A stretch of DNA of 64,000 nt from Apostichopus japonicus (GCF_037975245.1 NC_092562.1:25696554-25760553); one strand, 5' to 3'; positions 35,401 through 48,840 are shown, counted from the first letter of the stretch. Made by a program: numbers and translations. The notes: generated by a model not told the origin, from the letters alone.

Positions 35401-37029
35401 GATGGGGAATATTGAAGAGATGCAGACATTTTTTGGGAGAAGCAGAAGAGAATTGTAACCTTTTGTGTCATGTGGCTTAACTTGTTTCGATAATAAATAA
35501 ATTTTGGTTTGATCATACCAAAAAGGCTTTTTATAATTACATACTACTTAATTTATGCAATTATCAATTTTGACAAATTTGGCTACAAAAATTAATAGCC
35601 ATATTATGAATTCCAATTATGAAGACTGACAAAGCGATGCCTATGGTTCCCTACATTCATATTATTATAATCAGGTACTTCCTGTTTTGCTTCTAGAAAA
35701 CCTGTCAACCTTGAAAGAGACGGTTTAAGACTTTGACGAGCATCGGTTTCTGAGTATTCGTAATGGAATTGTATAATAAAGCTTAAGAATTGTAACCTTC
35801 CTGCACTTGTATTCTCCCAACACACTTTAATGTAAGGACACACAATTTTAAAATGTCTAGATTCTGGGGTTGGAGTCCATCGGGACACTCTCCAACCATA
35901 CGAGGCGTATGAAATATATTCTGAGCTTGGATTTTCATCAGAAAGTTTTACGACGTACAAGGATTATTACACGTCTTGAATAGTCCAGCTTCTTGGGAAC
36001 GGATTTTTTTACATGGATGGAGACCTTAAACATCTTGAAAACATGTAGTTTCTGAAGTTGGATGCTACAAAACACTTTAAAACCACAAGGTGTACAACAC
36101 ATCTTTAAATCTTAAGCTTCTCAGCTTGGGTTTAAAGCCTGAATTTCACCACAACCACTTTTAAGAGACAAATGGACTCAGAAGTACTAATTATCATTAG
36201 TTTTACAGCTTTTACCGCCAAAGTTTGCTTCCAACTTCAAACACATACATTTAATGCTAAAACACATGTTTAACATCCAGCATACCAATTTTGGTTTTTA
36301 CCACCAGACTTTTAATACATAGTGTGTAGAAATGCATGGAGTACTAAACATTTTATCATTTTAAGTTTCTAAGGTGGGATCCTACAACTCAAACTCTTGT
36401 TACACTAACACATGTCCTAATGTCCTTCAGAGGTTGACCGGTTCCCGGGTACATTTAATAATCCATACCATCTTTAATATCTACCATTTTTACTCCTTGA
36501 AGCTGTTATAAATATGAAATATCATTATCGAGCTTGGATCCTCCGAATAAACAGATGAACAGTTTTTAATAATAAATTACACGAAAACTGTAACATTTGT
36601 TTATGGATAATAATAACAGCAACATGAAGACGAGAGCCTCTGCAAAATATAATACCGTTTGGACAAACATTTATTACCTCGGTTCTAACACTACGTTACA
36701 CTGTACACCAAAGACAGTTTCACGAATAGCAGTGGTATTACCAAGTGATAAGGTGGGTGGAGTGATCCAGTTAAGTTACAGGCCAGACAGAAAACTCAAA
36801 TCACACCAAAATGGCCCCCCATCACTCCTCTTCTCATAGTTCTCTTCCACCCTTTTTTCTCGACACCTTTCTGTCTTTGTCCTTTTCCAGTTTACTCCCT
36901 ATCCCCTTCCCTTAATCCTCTCTTTGTCCCTCAACTGTTTATCTCCTACCTCTCCTCTTCCCCTGTTGGTTTCTTTCTTTCTTTCTTCTCTCCATCCCTT
37001 GTCTACTAATCCCCTTACATCTATCTCTT
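32468..37029. other. Intergenic or R3HDM4 3'UTR, no gene seen
   Basis: Two minus-strand frames (34724-35113, 129 codons; 35604-35960, 118 codons) have no recognisable family. A long G run is at 34117-34135. Confidence 0.5.
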
Positions 37030-37222
37030 TGTGTTCACCATGCTCATTAACCTGTCTGTATTCTGTGCGTGTTTTTGTTCCGTCTGTTACTGTTACTTGT
37101 CATTTAGCCTTTGAAGAAGATCCTGCTAGGATCGAAACGTCAGGCCAAATTACTTTTACACATTCTCTTACACAGGCTCTCTAGTGGATAAGCAGTTTGC
37201 TAACAGTTCTATTTGATTTTGA
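37030..37222 (+). repeat. Copy of the hammerhead-like-core repeat downstream of R3HDM4
   Basis: Nearly identical to the 13.4-kb copy. Helix II and GAAACGTC are intact, but the first core base is T (TTTGAAGA). It lies 150 bp beyond the R3HDM4 stop in antisense and may be in its 3'UTR. Confidence 0.65.
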
Positions 37223-37371
37223 TTTAGTCAAATGTTATCAGATCGTTGCTACCTCGCTGCCCTCCCCCCCCCCACCCTTTTTCCCCCTGACAACAATACT
37301 GCCATATAGCTAAACATCTATAGTAACATGATAAGGTGAACTTCCTAGTGGTAAACCTATGTTACCTATTA

Positions 37372-37475
37372 TTACCTCACCGATTGAAGGTAATCGGAGA
37401 GACACATCAAAGGCGGATGGAAAGAATCCTTCTTGTTTTCTACTTTGGTCTGACGGACACCGTTGCAATTATAAC
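37372..37475 (-). CDS. R3HDM4: R3HDM4 exon 7 (last coding exon)
   Basis: Residues 254-287 and a TAA stop. Ends PPLMCLSDYLQSVR; a terminal Leu-Ser-Asp-Tyr-Leu is characteristic. Acceptor TTCCAG. Confidence 0.9.
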
Positions 37476-40400
37476 CTGGAAAGACAAAGATGAGGAGAAA
37501 TTTGCATAATTACTGAAACAAACAACATCATTGGATAGACAGCATCATGTTGAAACCAGATATTGCTTAATTGTTCAACTCTGTGTCCAATTCTGAAGTT
37601 TTTTTCAATTTATCCTTGAAATAGTATGGGAAATGATTTGTTAAAATTGGAAACAAACCAGCAGCCAAAAAAAAACAGAAAAAAAAAAGAGAATAGTTGT
37701 TTAGTTTTACTACTTAAGGTTCTACTTTTTTACTAATAATTTTCCTTCAATGATTTCAAATACATTTTGAAAAGAAAGATGTTGTAAAAGATTGGTTTGA
37801 GCATGTTTCAAACCACTAACCGAGGGTTTACACAGATGTTCTGATTTACCAACTGGGCTTCCAGCCTAACGCTAATGTTGCATGAAGGTATCATTATCGA
37901 CATAAGGCAGGATAGCTGTGAAAGTAAGGCACAGGCCTCTAGTTTGGATTTTATTAAAGGAGAACGTCTGCTTTGCTGATCTCAGGATTCAACAGACCCG
38001 CAAACAGAATGAGAAACAAATCGAAATCCGACTGACGACTTTGTACGAATTAAAAAAAAAAAAAACTGGGAACACACTGCTCATGTACTGCAAAAAAACC
38101 TGTGTAGAATGAAAGATTTGTAGTGTAACCTGTAATTAACATAACATACCTTTAAAGTTTGCATAAAATGACAATGTTTACTATCACACAGAGATGGCAC
38201 TATATGACAACCCCCCCTGTAAGCATTAGCTAATCCACTCTTTTATTCTCTACTTCCTGACGGTATACTTACTCGCTGAGTTCAAGTCAAGATATTGGCT
38301 GACGGCGTGGAGTAGGAGTCGCTCGTAGTTATTTGGCAGGTTTATTATCCACACAGACTGAGGGTCCTCGGAAAACCAGCTGACAAGCTGTTCCTCGTGG
38401 TTCTCTAGGGAAGCCTTTGAAACAGAGAGAAACAGAGAGATTGCTCCTGGTGACTTACAGCAAAATAAAAGTTGATAAACAGGAGGTTAAAATTGAAAAC
38501 TCTAAGCCAGCGGTCCACAAACTTTTAGGACCACGACCCCAGGAGCTTCCAAAAGGACTTTGTCTCGACCCACCCCTCAGAATAAAATCTCAGGATGCAT
38601 GAATGCTACCTTGGATTTTGGCAAGCTCTGAAAACTGTTGATAAATTTGGCATTTTCTGGGAAAAGTCTTCTGACCCACTGCAAACTCAACCCAAGAGTG
38701 CGGCCCGGGAGCTTATCGACCATCTCTGTAAACGACTGGTGCAACGAAAAATTTGACTGTGACTTTGTGATATTACCTTTGGAATTTGACGCCTCTTCAA
38801 GAACGCCCTCAAACGAGTGTTGATCCTTCTGTAACAGTCCAATGGAGTGTATGCAGGAAAGGCTGAGATTAAAATGAAATGATAATAATGAACTGAGAAC
38901 AATTTAGACAAATACTTTAGGAAAAGGATAGTGGTTTAATAACCAGATTCAGTCAAATTGACAATCATGCCATCACAGAGGTATAACCAGCTTGGGATGG
39001 GTTTGGAGGTGGGTTAAGTGAGTAGGGTAAACCTCACTTAACCGACCCTTGATAACCGGAAGCAGTATTATACTCACTTTACAGACACATACATGTAGTA
39101 CCCAAACTTGATATGCTAATGAACCAAGTTCTGAGTCATGAATATGCATAAGCACAATTGTCTGTTGTGGGATAAAAGTGCAACAAAGCAAGAGGGTGTC
39201 TGTACGCCACAGTTAACTTTTTAAGAAATCTCACAGGCTACCTCTCTGACCAAACCTTTTTTTTTTTTCTTCTGGAGATTATTCAAGTGACATTTTTATA
39301 TTTTACTCAAGAGCATGACATGTAATGTACGATCTGATAAGCCGATTGCAACAAACACATTTGTTGTCCTGTCAAACCCTAGCTGTGCATAGGTTAAAAA
39401 ATGGGTTAAATCACAAACACATTCATGATCTGCTTGGATTACCTGCTTACCATCTCAGGCCTCGAAATTTGGGCTATTTATCGGTTAAATGCCGGTGGAT
39501 TTTTCCTGTTGCCAGTGAAAAAAAGCAAGGCACTGGCATTTCTCTACCATTAGACATGTAGAAGAAAAACACATGGTATTACAGTCAGTTAACAATATGT
39601 CAGTCAAAGAGTCCTACCTAAATTAGCTGCATATTACAGCTTATCATCAGCAAAAATTATTGGGCTACTCTCAAAAAGCATGTGAAAGCTGTAACTGATC
39701 TGCAATGCAGTTCAGAAAAATTGCCAGTGAGACTTTGAGATTTTAGCCAGTCATCAAATGGTCAAAATTGTGAAATTCTAGGCCTAAATCTCAAATCTCC
39801 TTCCTACCTTCTCTTTTGTCCTTTCCGTCGAGAATCAGGAAGTCCTCGTCGTCTACGGTCTCATCTTCATCTCTCTCATCGTTCTCTTTCCTCCTCTGCT
39901 CCAGATCCACCTTAGCTAGAGTACCGCAGACTTCCTCGTACTCATCAAGGTTCTCAAGATACCGGTCTTGCTCCTCGCCGGTCTTGTTGATAAATTTATT
40001 CCAGATCTGTATCAGAATAAATTACATCATGAAAGGAAATAAAGATTTAATCTTAACAACAACAAAATTTCAAAAAGAAGAAAATCCGGTAAGAAATCCA
40101 AAAAATTCTATTGATCTTACAAAACTCGTTTCGACAAGTATATTTTGTGCTTTGGTCTGGGAATTCTACCAAACCAACCGTACAGGCAATACAAGCAATT
40201 GTTAGCAACTGTGAGGAAAGTACTTGTGGTGAGTGCAGCAGGACTTTTTTGAAAACATAATTCATGTTACAGTAGTTCTACTTATGTGTCCATATTGCTT
40301 GATGAACAAGTGCCTTGGAAGGTACAGAGCATCAAAAATCTCATAGTTCAACCCCCCCCCCACCAGACATCCCCTTCCTCAATACTAACTTTTATGAGTA

Positions 40401-43400
40401 AAAAGAGGCTACATCAATTCCCTCATCAAATGCAGCCAACCTGCCTCAAAGAATGAAATTTTCACAACAATTGACACATTTTAAAAAAAACTGACAAAAT
40501 ATGCACTTGATATATACTTGATAAAAACGAATGCTTATAATTCAAAGTTTTGAAAAACCCTTCTGATTGATTTTCTATTTTGAAATAAATGCATTTTACA
40601 AGCTCTTTCTGATCTTGCGTTCTACTGCCTACCATACCTCCATGCTCTCTTGATCAGAGAAGAGTTTGTCAAAGCTACCAGATGAAGATGACACAAACTC
40701 AGAGAAACTCTCTTCGTTGGAGTACTCCTCATTCTCCACCAGATTGAGTAAAAAGTTCGCTGTAGAAACATACATAGATTAAAAGAAATGTCACAACTAT
40801 TATGAAATAATGCACATTTATGAGGAGTGATATGATAAGAAGGTATTTCATTCTTCACCAAACATGTAGCACAACAGGCAACGATAAGCAATCACACAGT
40901 CTTACTGTAGTCAATGAAACATAAAATATACATGTGCAGGGATGTGCCCACGCTAGGCGGCACTGGGCGGCCCCGCCCAGCACTAAATATTACCGCCCAG
41001 CACTGTCTTAAAAATCGTGAATCCCGCCCAGCACTATTTTCATCTAAAATTCCGACATTCCTAACAATATATTCAACAAAAATTGGGCCTAGCCTATGCC
41101 AAAATCATACAGACTAATAATGCATCAGTTACGCATGCGGGAAACATTACTTACGGCTCTCAATCGGTCCCTTGTAAAATCTCTTTGACACCAACTAATA
41201 ACTTTTACCAGGTACGTAATATATTTCACTACAAAAAAATTAAAAAAAGTGAATTGTTAACCAAAACTAGTACTTATGTATGTGCTTAAAAAGCTACACA
41301 AGTGCTTGCATTTAGCATCTGAGCACCTTCAAAAATCGAAAAATTTCTCAATGGGGAGGGGGACATCCCCTCCCCCTTAGACCCCTCCCAAGGTATACCC
41401 GGCACTCAGGAAATCCTGGGCACATCCCTGCATGTGTTTGTTGTCCTTTTACACAATTTTCAAAAAAAAAAGATTACCTTCACATTTCACAAGTCATATT
41501 CTGAAAATAATTACAGAGAACTTCAGTTATGAAGAAAAAAGTCTCTTAGCAAATCGGAAAATCAAACTTTAAATTTCTCACGATTATTGACTGTTTTGTG
41601 ACTATAAAGAAGTTTTGAAATTTTTATCACACAGTAGGTTCCAAAGACACTGAGACAGCAAAAGTATAGCTGTAAGTTTGTTTGCAATCATGGCCCCCTT
41701 AAAGCTTGTTTTAAGGAGATAACATCAAATTCATACAGTAGCAATCATTTGATCTAGGATATATATTGAACAACCTACTCAAAGTGAAATTTTGAAGATG
41801 TAATTACAATCCAGCCATCTTTCTCACCAAAAGTTTTCAACCCAAGAAGTAAAGGTAAATGATTCTTTTTTTTTTAGAGCACTTTTTTTTTTGTGGATTT
41901 TTTTTTTTTTTTACGCTTTATAAATCATAAATTATTATTATATCTCAGTGAAACGATGCATCGAGCTTGTCTAGAATTTTTATGTTTTCAAGTGTTGATG
42001 GTTCAAATTTTACCTGATTTTTGCTGATATTTTTGCTTGCCACTTGCTTCTAGGAGTGCTAGCTCAGTGGTTAACGCCGGTGCCTTTCAATCATAAGGTC
42101 CCGAGTTCAAGTCACTCCAAGATTAATGTATATATCGTCCAGTTACAGAGTTGTTGACAATTGACAATTCATAACCATGGACGTTAAATATGAATCTAAG
42201 AGACTAACTTCGGTCAGCTTGCGGTTTTGATAAGCCAATGATGGCTTCTTCGCGAGTTCCCGCTTGCATGAGGATCTAAAGTTCATACATACATACATGC
42301 TACTACTGTACTGTGAGCCTGACCACACACAAAGTAGGAGCATATATGTAACTTCTTACTGTTTTCTAGTCGTCTTCTCTGCCTAACACCATGTCCTTTC
42401 TTCACTGTTGCAACCACTGTGGCAAACTTTCGGCCTTTAAGAGCAGACTGAGTCTCACTCTGGTTTTTGTTATCATTTTGAGCAGATGGGACCGGAGAAC
42501 TGTAAAAGAAACCGTTGATGTTATTTACACAACAATTGAAGATTAAGATTATAATTCTGACATTAGTCTAAATAGGCCGACGTGAGACACATTGGCCGCG
42601 GACTTGTATTGACCAATGAAAATTTGCAATTTACATTTAATTAACATTAATTAATAATAAACATGACATCAACAAATGTTGCCAAGCATTGTCAAATTAT
42701 TGAAACACGGACGGAATCCTTTGGTACAAAACATTGTCAATCGTTTTTATGTCTACATTATGTCACTGTGAATAGATCCTTTATGCACAAAATCTTTCAG
42801 GACAAAGAGAATATATGGTATATAGTATAAAAACAAGATTGAGGGTCACTTTATGACAAATTATTTGCTTGGTAGCTGAAACTAGGACTAGGAGCTGAAA
42901 CTAGGTCCTGTTTAGTATCTTCTCTTCACAGATCTACACAGTATAGCTGACCAGTGCATCTACATTTAACTTGAGTTTAACCAGAATCATGTGCAGTATC
43001 TTTCTGAAGGGAATAGTGTCATTCCACTTGACATAAAACTATGACAATGACATGGTTATAGTCTCAGTGTAGGTGGATTGGGGTTGAGAGTGGATCATTG
43101 TTTGATTTTTCATGCACAGACTCTATCTTGGGTGGGTTTCCATACATATGACCTTTCTATTATAACCACTATGTTGATGACATAGCCTAACTTAGACTAA
43201 TCATACTGGACCTAGCCTAGGTTAAGCCTAATTTAAAGTAGGCTAACTAGACTTTGGGATATTTGGGGGGTGACATTGTAGTTGATCATTGTTGTTGTTA
43301 TTTTGTTACCAATACTTGGCAAGTTAACTTGCACGGTAGTTGGCTCCATTCAAGTAAAAATGGACGAAAAAGCCAATTGCTAGGCAAGTAATAACTAAGG

Positions 43401-43702
43401 GATACGTTATAGTACGTAGGCATAGCTTTGGCCTAAGTTAATTTAGATCTAACTGCTGTTAGGCTTCGTGTTGTGCACATATTATTGAGATGGTAAAGTT
43501 GCCTGCACAATAACAGCAGCTATTGTAACGTAGACCTAATGTCCGGGTAGTTGCTGACGTCAAACTGTTTGATCAATTTCGAGTGTCGAAAGCACTTATA
43601 TTATTAAGAAAATATAGCCATATTGTTGTACCTGACTTGCTGTAACGGGGAATTAAAACCTCCGCTGGAAGACTGTTTCTTTTCAGCGCCTTCTTCGCCC
43701 AT
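37372..43702 (-). CDS. R3HDM4: R3H domain-containing protein 4-like, 7 coding exons, 287 aa
   Basis: R3H domains bind single-stranded nucleic acid; the cellular role of R3HDM4 is poorly known. I joined seven exons by splice sites and phase: 43632-43702, 42360-42499, 40638-40759, 39808-40006, 38777-38862, 38273-38414, 37372-37475. The product is 287 residues, close to the roughly 270 I recall for the vertebrate protein. The N-terminal two thirds matches the R3H-associated region: a basic stretch (ALKGRKFATVVATVKKG), an acidic stretch, then WNKFINKTGEEQDRYLEN. The C-terminal third is the R3H domain, with FPAYTPLDCYRRINTRLR, an R-x-x-x-H signature at R238 and H242 (YERLLLHAVSQYLDL), and the terminal LSDYLQ. 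The gene is upstream of GRAMD1 on the same strand with about 7.7 kb between them; nothing suggests shared regulation. Its introns carry a SINE, a U2-related repeat and TIR elements. Confidence 0.9.
38273..38414 (-). CDS. R3HDM4: R3HDM4 exon 6 (R3H signature)
   Basis: Residues 207-253. Carries the R-x-x-x-H signature (YERLLLHAVSQYLDL; R238, H242) after SVWIINLPNN. Acceptor TCAAAG, donor GTAAGT, phase 1 out. Confidence 0.94.
38508..38760. mobile_element. hAT-like left end, element incomplete
   Basis: CAGCGGTCCACAAACTTTT is the usual start of many hAT-derived MITEs, followed by GGACCACGACCCC. The right end is not clear. Intron 5 of R3HDM4. Confidence 0.4.
38777..38862 (-). CDS. R3HDM4: R3HDM4 exon 5 (R3H domain start)
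   Basis: Residues 178-206. Codes FPAYTPLDCYRRINTRLR then AFLKRRQIPK, the stretch I recognise best in vertebrate R3HDM4. Acceptor TCTCAG, donor GTAATA, phase 0 out. Confidence 0.93.
39466..39787. mobile_element. Possible TIR element with AGGCCT ends
   Basis: CAGGCCTCGAAATTT at the left resembles the inverse of GAAATTCTAGGCCTAA at the right, and ATCTCA occurs just outside both ends. The interior (39575-39720) resembles 23630-23800 in GRAMD1 intron 4, so it is dispersed. Confidence 0.45.
39808..40006 (-). CDS. R3HDM4: R3HDM4 exon 4
   Basis: Residues 112-177. Begins IWNKFINKTGEEQDRYLE, continues through DLEQRRKENDERDEDE and ends DFLILDGKDKRE. Highly charged and likely helical. Acceptor ATACAG, donor GTAGGA, phase 1 out. 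Confidence 0.9.
40638..40759 (-). CDS. R3HDM4: R3HDM4 exon 3
   Basis: Residues 71-111. Codes NFLLNLVENEEYSNEE then FSEFVSSSSGSFDKLF, a Leu-rich start and an acidic/Ser-rich run. Acceptor CTACAG, donor GTATGG, phase 0 out. Confidence 0.87.
40937..41430. mobile_element. hAT-like non-autonomous element, 494 bp
   Basis: The ends are CAGGGATGTGCCCA and the inverse TGGGCACATCCCTG. Direct repeats CATGTG flank it on both sides (40931-40936, 41431-41436). The CAGGG...CCCTG ends resemble hAT elements. No long frame. Intron 2 of R3HDM4. Confidence 0.7.
42054..42300 (+). mobile_element. tRNA-headed SINE, near full-length copy
   Basis: The A box (CTAGCTCAGTGG) and B box (AGTTCAAGTC), the body and the ATACATACATAC tail match the other copies. 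It lies in R3HDM4 intron 2, about 60 bp from the exon 2 donor. Confidence 0.85.
42360..42499 (-). CDS. R3HDM4: R3HDM4 exon 2
   Basis: Residues 24-70. Codes SALKGRKFATVVATVKKG and GVRQRRRLEN, the basic conserved start of the R3H-associated region. Acceptor TTACAG, donor GTAAGA, phase 1 out. A SINE ends about 60 bp inside the following intron. Confidence 0.88.
42984..43145 (+). mobile_element. Old, diverged U2-headed repeat
   Basis: ATCATGTGCAGTATCT, GGGAATAGTGTC and GATTGGGGTTGAGAGTGG match the other two copies with scattered substitutions and small indels. The first 20 bases of the head are absent. In R3HDM4 intron 1. Confidence 0.6.
43632..43702 (-). CDS. R3HDM4: R3HDM4 exon 1 (coding part)
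   Basis: Residues 1-23 plus two bases (MGEEGAEKKQSSSGGF). The only ATG that joins in frame to exon 2. Donor CAG|GTACAA. Confidence 0.8.
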
Positions 43703-45521
43703 CTTTTCGGATGTTTTTATCTCTGTGAATTAGGGACCTAAAAAGTGCAGTAGGCTATTCGAGGTCAGTGGCGAACTGCAAAAATCTAGATACATAATTG
43801 TAAACAAAGGCTTTTTCATATAGTATTCGTTAGAAGAACTACTTGAGTGCTTGTATTTTTTTTTTTTTTTTGGAATTTGCAAAGGAAAACATGACTGCAA
43901 TGGATGGTAGTACTAAACATTAAATTAAATACTTTAATATAATTGTGAATAATTATGAGAAGTTAACTGTGAAATTTAGTCCAAACCATGCTCATGAAGT
44001 TGTGGTTGAAAATATTTTAGACTTCAGTATGGAAACATTAGTGCTGCTCTGGCGTATAACGTAATTACGCGGAATTAAGTATCTTCCAACTATTATATAC
44101 AATGTTGTTGACATCGGCCGGTAGGTGCAGAAAGCTTGGAACCAAAATTCAAGGTTATAAGGTTGTTCACGTGATTAGAACGTGTATATGAACTAGGAGT
44201 GGATGAGAACTGCGGAAGGATAAATATATCCTTGGCCAGGTTAAGAATGGGGCTTGTGGATGGTCCCTGGGAAAGTGGACCTCTGAAAAGTGGTTTAGTT
44301 ACTGTAGGGGTACCATATACCAGAGTAAACCAGTTCTGATGTTGGTCTAGTATAACACATTGTGTTATGTTAAACATTTTGGAGTAGGTAGCAGTGGGTT
44401 ACCCGTTGAGCTAATCTGGCTCAACGGAGTGGGAGGGGAGGGGCGTTGAGCTAATCTGGCTCAACGGAGTGGGAGGGGAGGGGAGGGAGTGGGGATGTGG
44501 GAGGGGAGGGAGTGGGAATGGGGGTTCGAAACTGTTAATGGTAGGTTACAATTAACGCTATGGCCACAGGGATTAGGTTAATAATTGCTGTAGGAACGTA
44601 ACTTATAGATAAAAATGTCAATGGCAGTCATTTAACGCTATACTGCAATTATGGACTCCTGGCAGGGGTATCACAGCTTAAAGATGCTTGCAATAGTCAT
44701 TTCGTGGCCGTGACACTTGGTGCTATAGCGAATATTTTTTAAGCAATCTTGCGCTGATCTACGACAGTTGTCTGTGTACGTGTTGGGAGGAGATGGGAAG
44801 TTGCAGATGGCCGCGATTTGGTGTAAGTCTGACAAGGGTACCCCGCTTAAGAAAAACGTCTGGCGATGGTCTCGCATAGCATTTAAGGTTATGCCTTAGG
44901 GGTATATTTTTCAGTAAATTCCATCGTGTTACTCGTTGAAGTGATCTATAGGCCTTCCTATGGGTTCTGTGAGCCATCTAGATGGTGGGGTGGCCCTTTA
45001 GGGCGTCTGGCAGGGGTATAAACCACACCAAATGTTTTGTATTGGTCGTTAATGAAGCATGAAAGTATGTTGAATATTTTGCGATAAGTTTCATTGTTTA
45101 CTCGATAATTAGCTAGTAATCTAGAACATTTGAAGGTGGGGGCGGATGGGGATGGAAATGTATGTATATGACAGACGCCTCACACCACTGAAAAATATCT
45201 GACATCCCTGCTTCAAAGACTTTGAATGGTATTAATGTATATGGTGCCAGCCTGGTTCAATAGGTTACCTTTTGGGGTCATGATCTACATAAAAGGAAGT
45301 TTTTTGTGGAGGGGGAGGGGAAGACTCTATGAGTCCCAAAACCACACACACCACTGGAATCCCGATAGACGTACTATTCCTTTCATTCTGATCCAGAGCT
45401 AGACACAATGGTATACCTACCCTCCCAGCTGTTCCCCCCCCCCCCATCCAAGATCTCACGGTCTGTGCCATCCACGTCTACGTATGAGGTATTCCCAATT
45501 AAGCGTGAAAATAAGGTGTGT

Positions 45522-45526
<5 letters not shown>
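43703..45526. other. Upstream of R3HDM4; no further gene seen
   Basis: Includes the presumed R3HDM4 promoter and 5'UTR. No TATA box is evident. Contains the duplicated hairpin and G-rich block. Confidence 0.5.
44402..44532. repeat. Duplicated hairpin and G-rich block
   Basis: GTTGAGC-TAATCTG-GCTCAAC, a perfect 7-bp hairpin, occurs twice 41 bp apart, each followed by GGAGTGGGAGGGGAGG. The G-run block continues to about 44530. Confidence 0.8.

Positions 45527-45595
<69 letters not shown>
45527..45595. repeat. TA microsatellite
   Basis: About 70 bp of TA on the outer side of the tRNA-like sequence. Confidence 0.97.
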
Positions 45596-45597
<2 letters not shown>

Positions 45598-45662
45598 GAA
45601 AATATATATAAAAAAGGAAAATCGTTATGAGTTGGAAAATCAAGAACAGTGAAAAAACTCCA

Positions 45663-45722
45663 GCCTCCACCGGGATTCGAACCCGGGCCTCCCGCTTTGT
45701 ACGCGGACACCCTAACCAACTA

Positions 45723-45727
<5 letters not shown>
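45663..45727 (-). repeat. tRNA-like sequence abutting TA microsatellite (SINE head or tRNA pseudogene)
   Basis: The minus strand shows a D arm (GCCTAGTTGGTTAGGG), an anticodon arm (CCGC-GTACAAA-GCGG, nominal anticodon ACA), a perfect T arm (CCGGG-TTCGAAT-CCCGG) and the 3' acceptor strand TGGAGGC. The 5' acceptor strand is missing: a TA microsatellite begins exactly there. ACA is not a normal Cys anticodon and the acceptor stem cannot form, so this is not a working tRNA gene. The tail downstream ends in a second TA tract. Confidence 0.6.

Positions 45728-45774
<47 letters not shown>
45724..45774. repeat. TA microsatellite
   Basis: About 50 bp of TA between the tRNA-like sequence and the 1.35-kb TIR element. 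Confidence 0.97.
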
Positions 45775-47313
<1,539 letters not shown>

Positions 47314-48539
47314 ACCACCTTTTCAAAGTAAAATGTCTTGAAATATCTGTACGGCGATAAGGTGGGGTCGAGTGGGGGAGTGGGGGGAGTGGGGGAGGTG
47401 GGGGACATTATCCATTGTTAAACCGGTGTCCTGTGACTGCCTATCTTTTTACGGTTTTATCCAAACAACGGTTTACATACATTGTAAACTCTTTGCATAC
47501 TTTGCAGGAACTCAAGCAGAATATGCATGGATTCAAGTCCTTCAACTGTATACAGATTATCTTTATTGTGACTATACCCTATAGAATGCGTCCTACAATC
47601 TAAACTGGTATTTGGCAGCTAACGAATTTGACTATTTACCAAAATCTAACAGAACTTTCTTAACGTTGATAGAAAACGTTCGAAGAACATTCTTTTAATA
47701 TCCGTTCTGGCAGGTTCATCAAATGTCGGCGTTACTAAACTCACAGTTTTGAGGTAAAAAAAAACATGCCGGTCGGTTTGATAGAAAGATTCGTTCAACG
47801 AAATGAATCGCAGAATAGATGGGGAATGACACATAATTACTAACTCTATCTCGGGAAAAAAAACTGTACTTCTCTCAATCGGTGTAATGTATACTCAAGA
47901 ATTACAACGTGACGTATTCGCAGACGTCAGCATATTCTTCGCTTACCACTATAGAGCTTTTCAAACTGAGCTGGAATTACCGTTATACGCATGCGTATTA
48001 GTAAAATTATATGCTTTGGCTTTCTTTCAACCGTCTGACCAGAAAGTGGGACTGATTCATTAGCAGGCAACTTTTTCTTTATGAGGCAGAGGGTCGTGGA
48101 GGCCTGAGTGGTGGGTGGGGGGGGGGTGTAGAGGAACAAAATAAGCGCTATTTGTATGTTATACTTCGTCTTGAAATTCGCATCGCTTTACTAGCTGCAA
48201 GGGTTCAAGTATGAGTATCTTGTTAAGGTTACTGGTACTATCAAACATGAGTTTACGCTGAGCTTTAAAAGCAATTACTTTTTAGCGATGAATTGATCGA
48301 CAGAAAATAAGAACATTAAGAAGGGACGGTGGGAAAGTCGTGGAGGGGTTTGGGAAAGGCTGGATGTGGATAATATCTGTACCCCACGGCTAGTACATAA
48401 CCAATGTTACATGATTGGTATATCATATCAATACTGAGTAAATGTAGGGGTATACTTAATGCGTATATTACAGCCTAACAGTGTGTGTGTGTGTGTGGGG
48501 GAGGGGTGTATGGAGGGGGAGTGAGGGAGAAATTGTATT

Positions 48540-48840
48540 CCACTTAAATAAATATAATTTCACTTAGGCTAAGCTTAATTGAATTCCACTTAAGTAAAAT
48601 TAAATTTTACTTAAGTAGAATTAAATTTTACTTGAGTAGAATTCAAGTTTACTTGAGCAGAATTCAATTTATAACTTAAGTGAAATTGGACAACATTGGC
48701 CTCTAGTTTACTTACGTAGAATACAATTCAACTTAAGTAAAATTCAATTCTACTTAGCCTAGGGGAAGTACAACTTCACTTAAGTGGAACGGACTTTCAC
48801 TTTAGTTGAAGCATTTCACTAAAGTACAATGTGCCATACG
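48540..48840. repeat. Array of ACTTAAGT palindromes
   Basis: ACTTAAGT occurs five times and near variants (ACTTGAGTAG, ACTTACGTAG, ACTTAGCC) several more, joined by AAATT/GAATT spacers. Irregular spacing. Confidence 0.7.

Noticed and set aside
35604..35960. 118-codon minus-strand frame downstream of R3HDM4
   Set aside because: The R3HDM4 frame already ends in a normal C-terminus at 37372; no family recognised.
45663..45727. Working tRNA gene
   Set aside because: The 5' acceptor strand is missing and the nominal anticodon (ACA) is not used for Cys.
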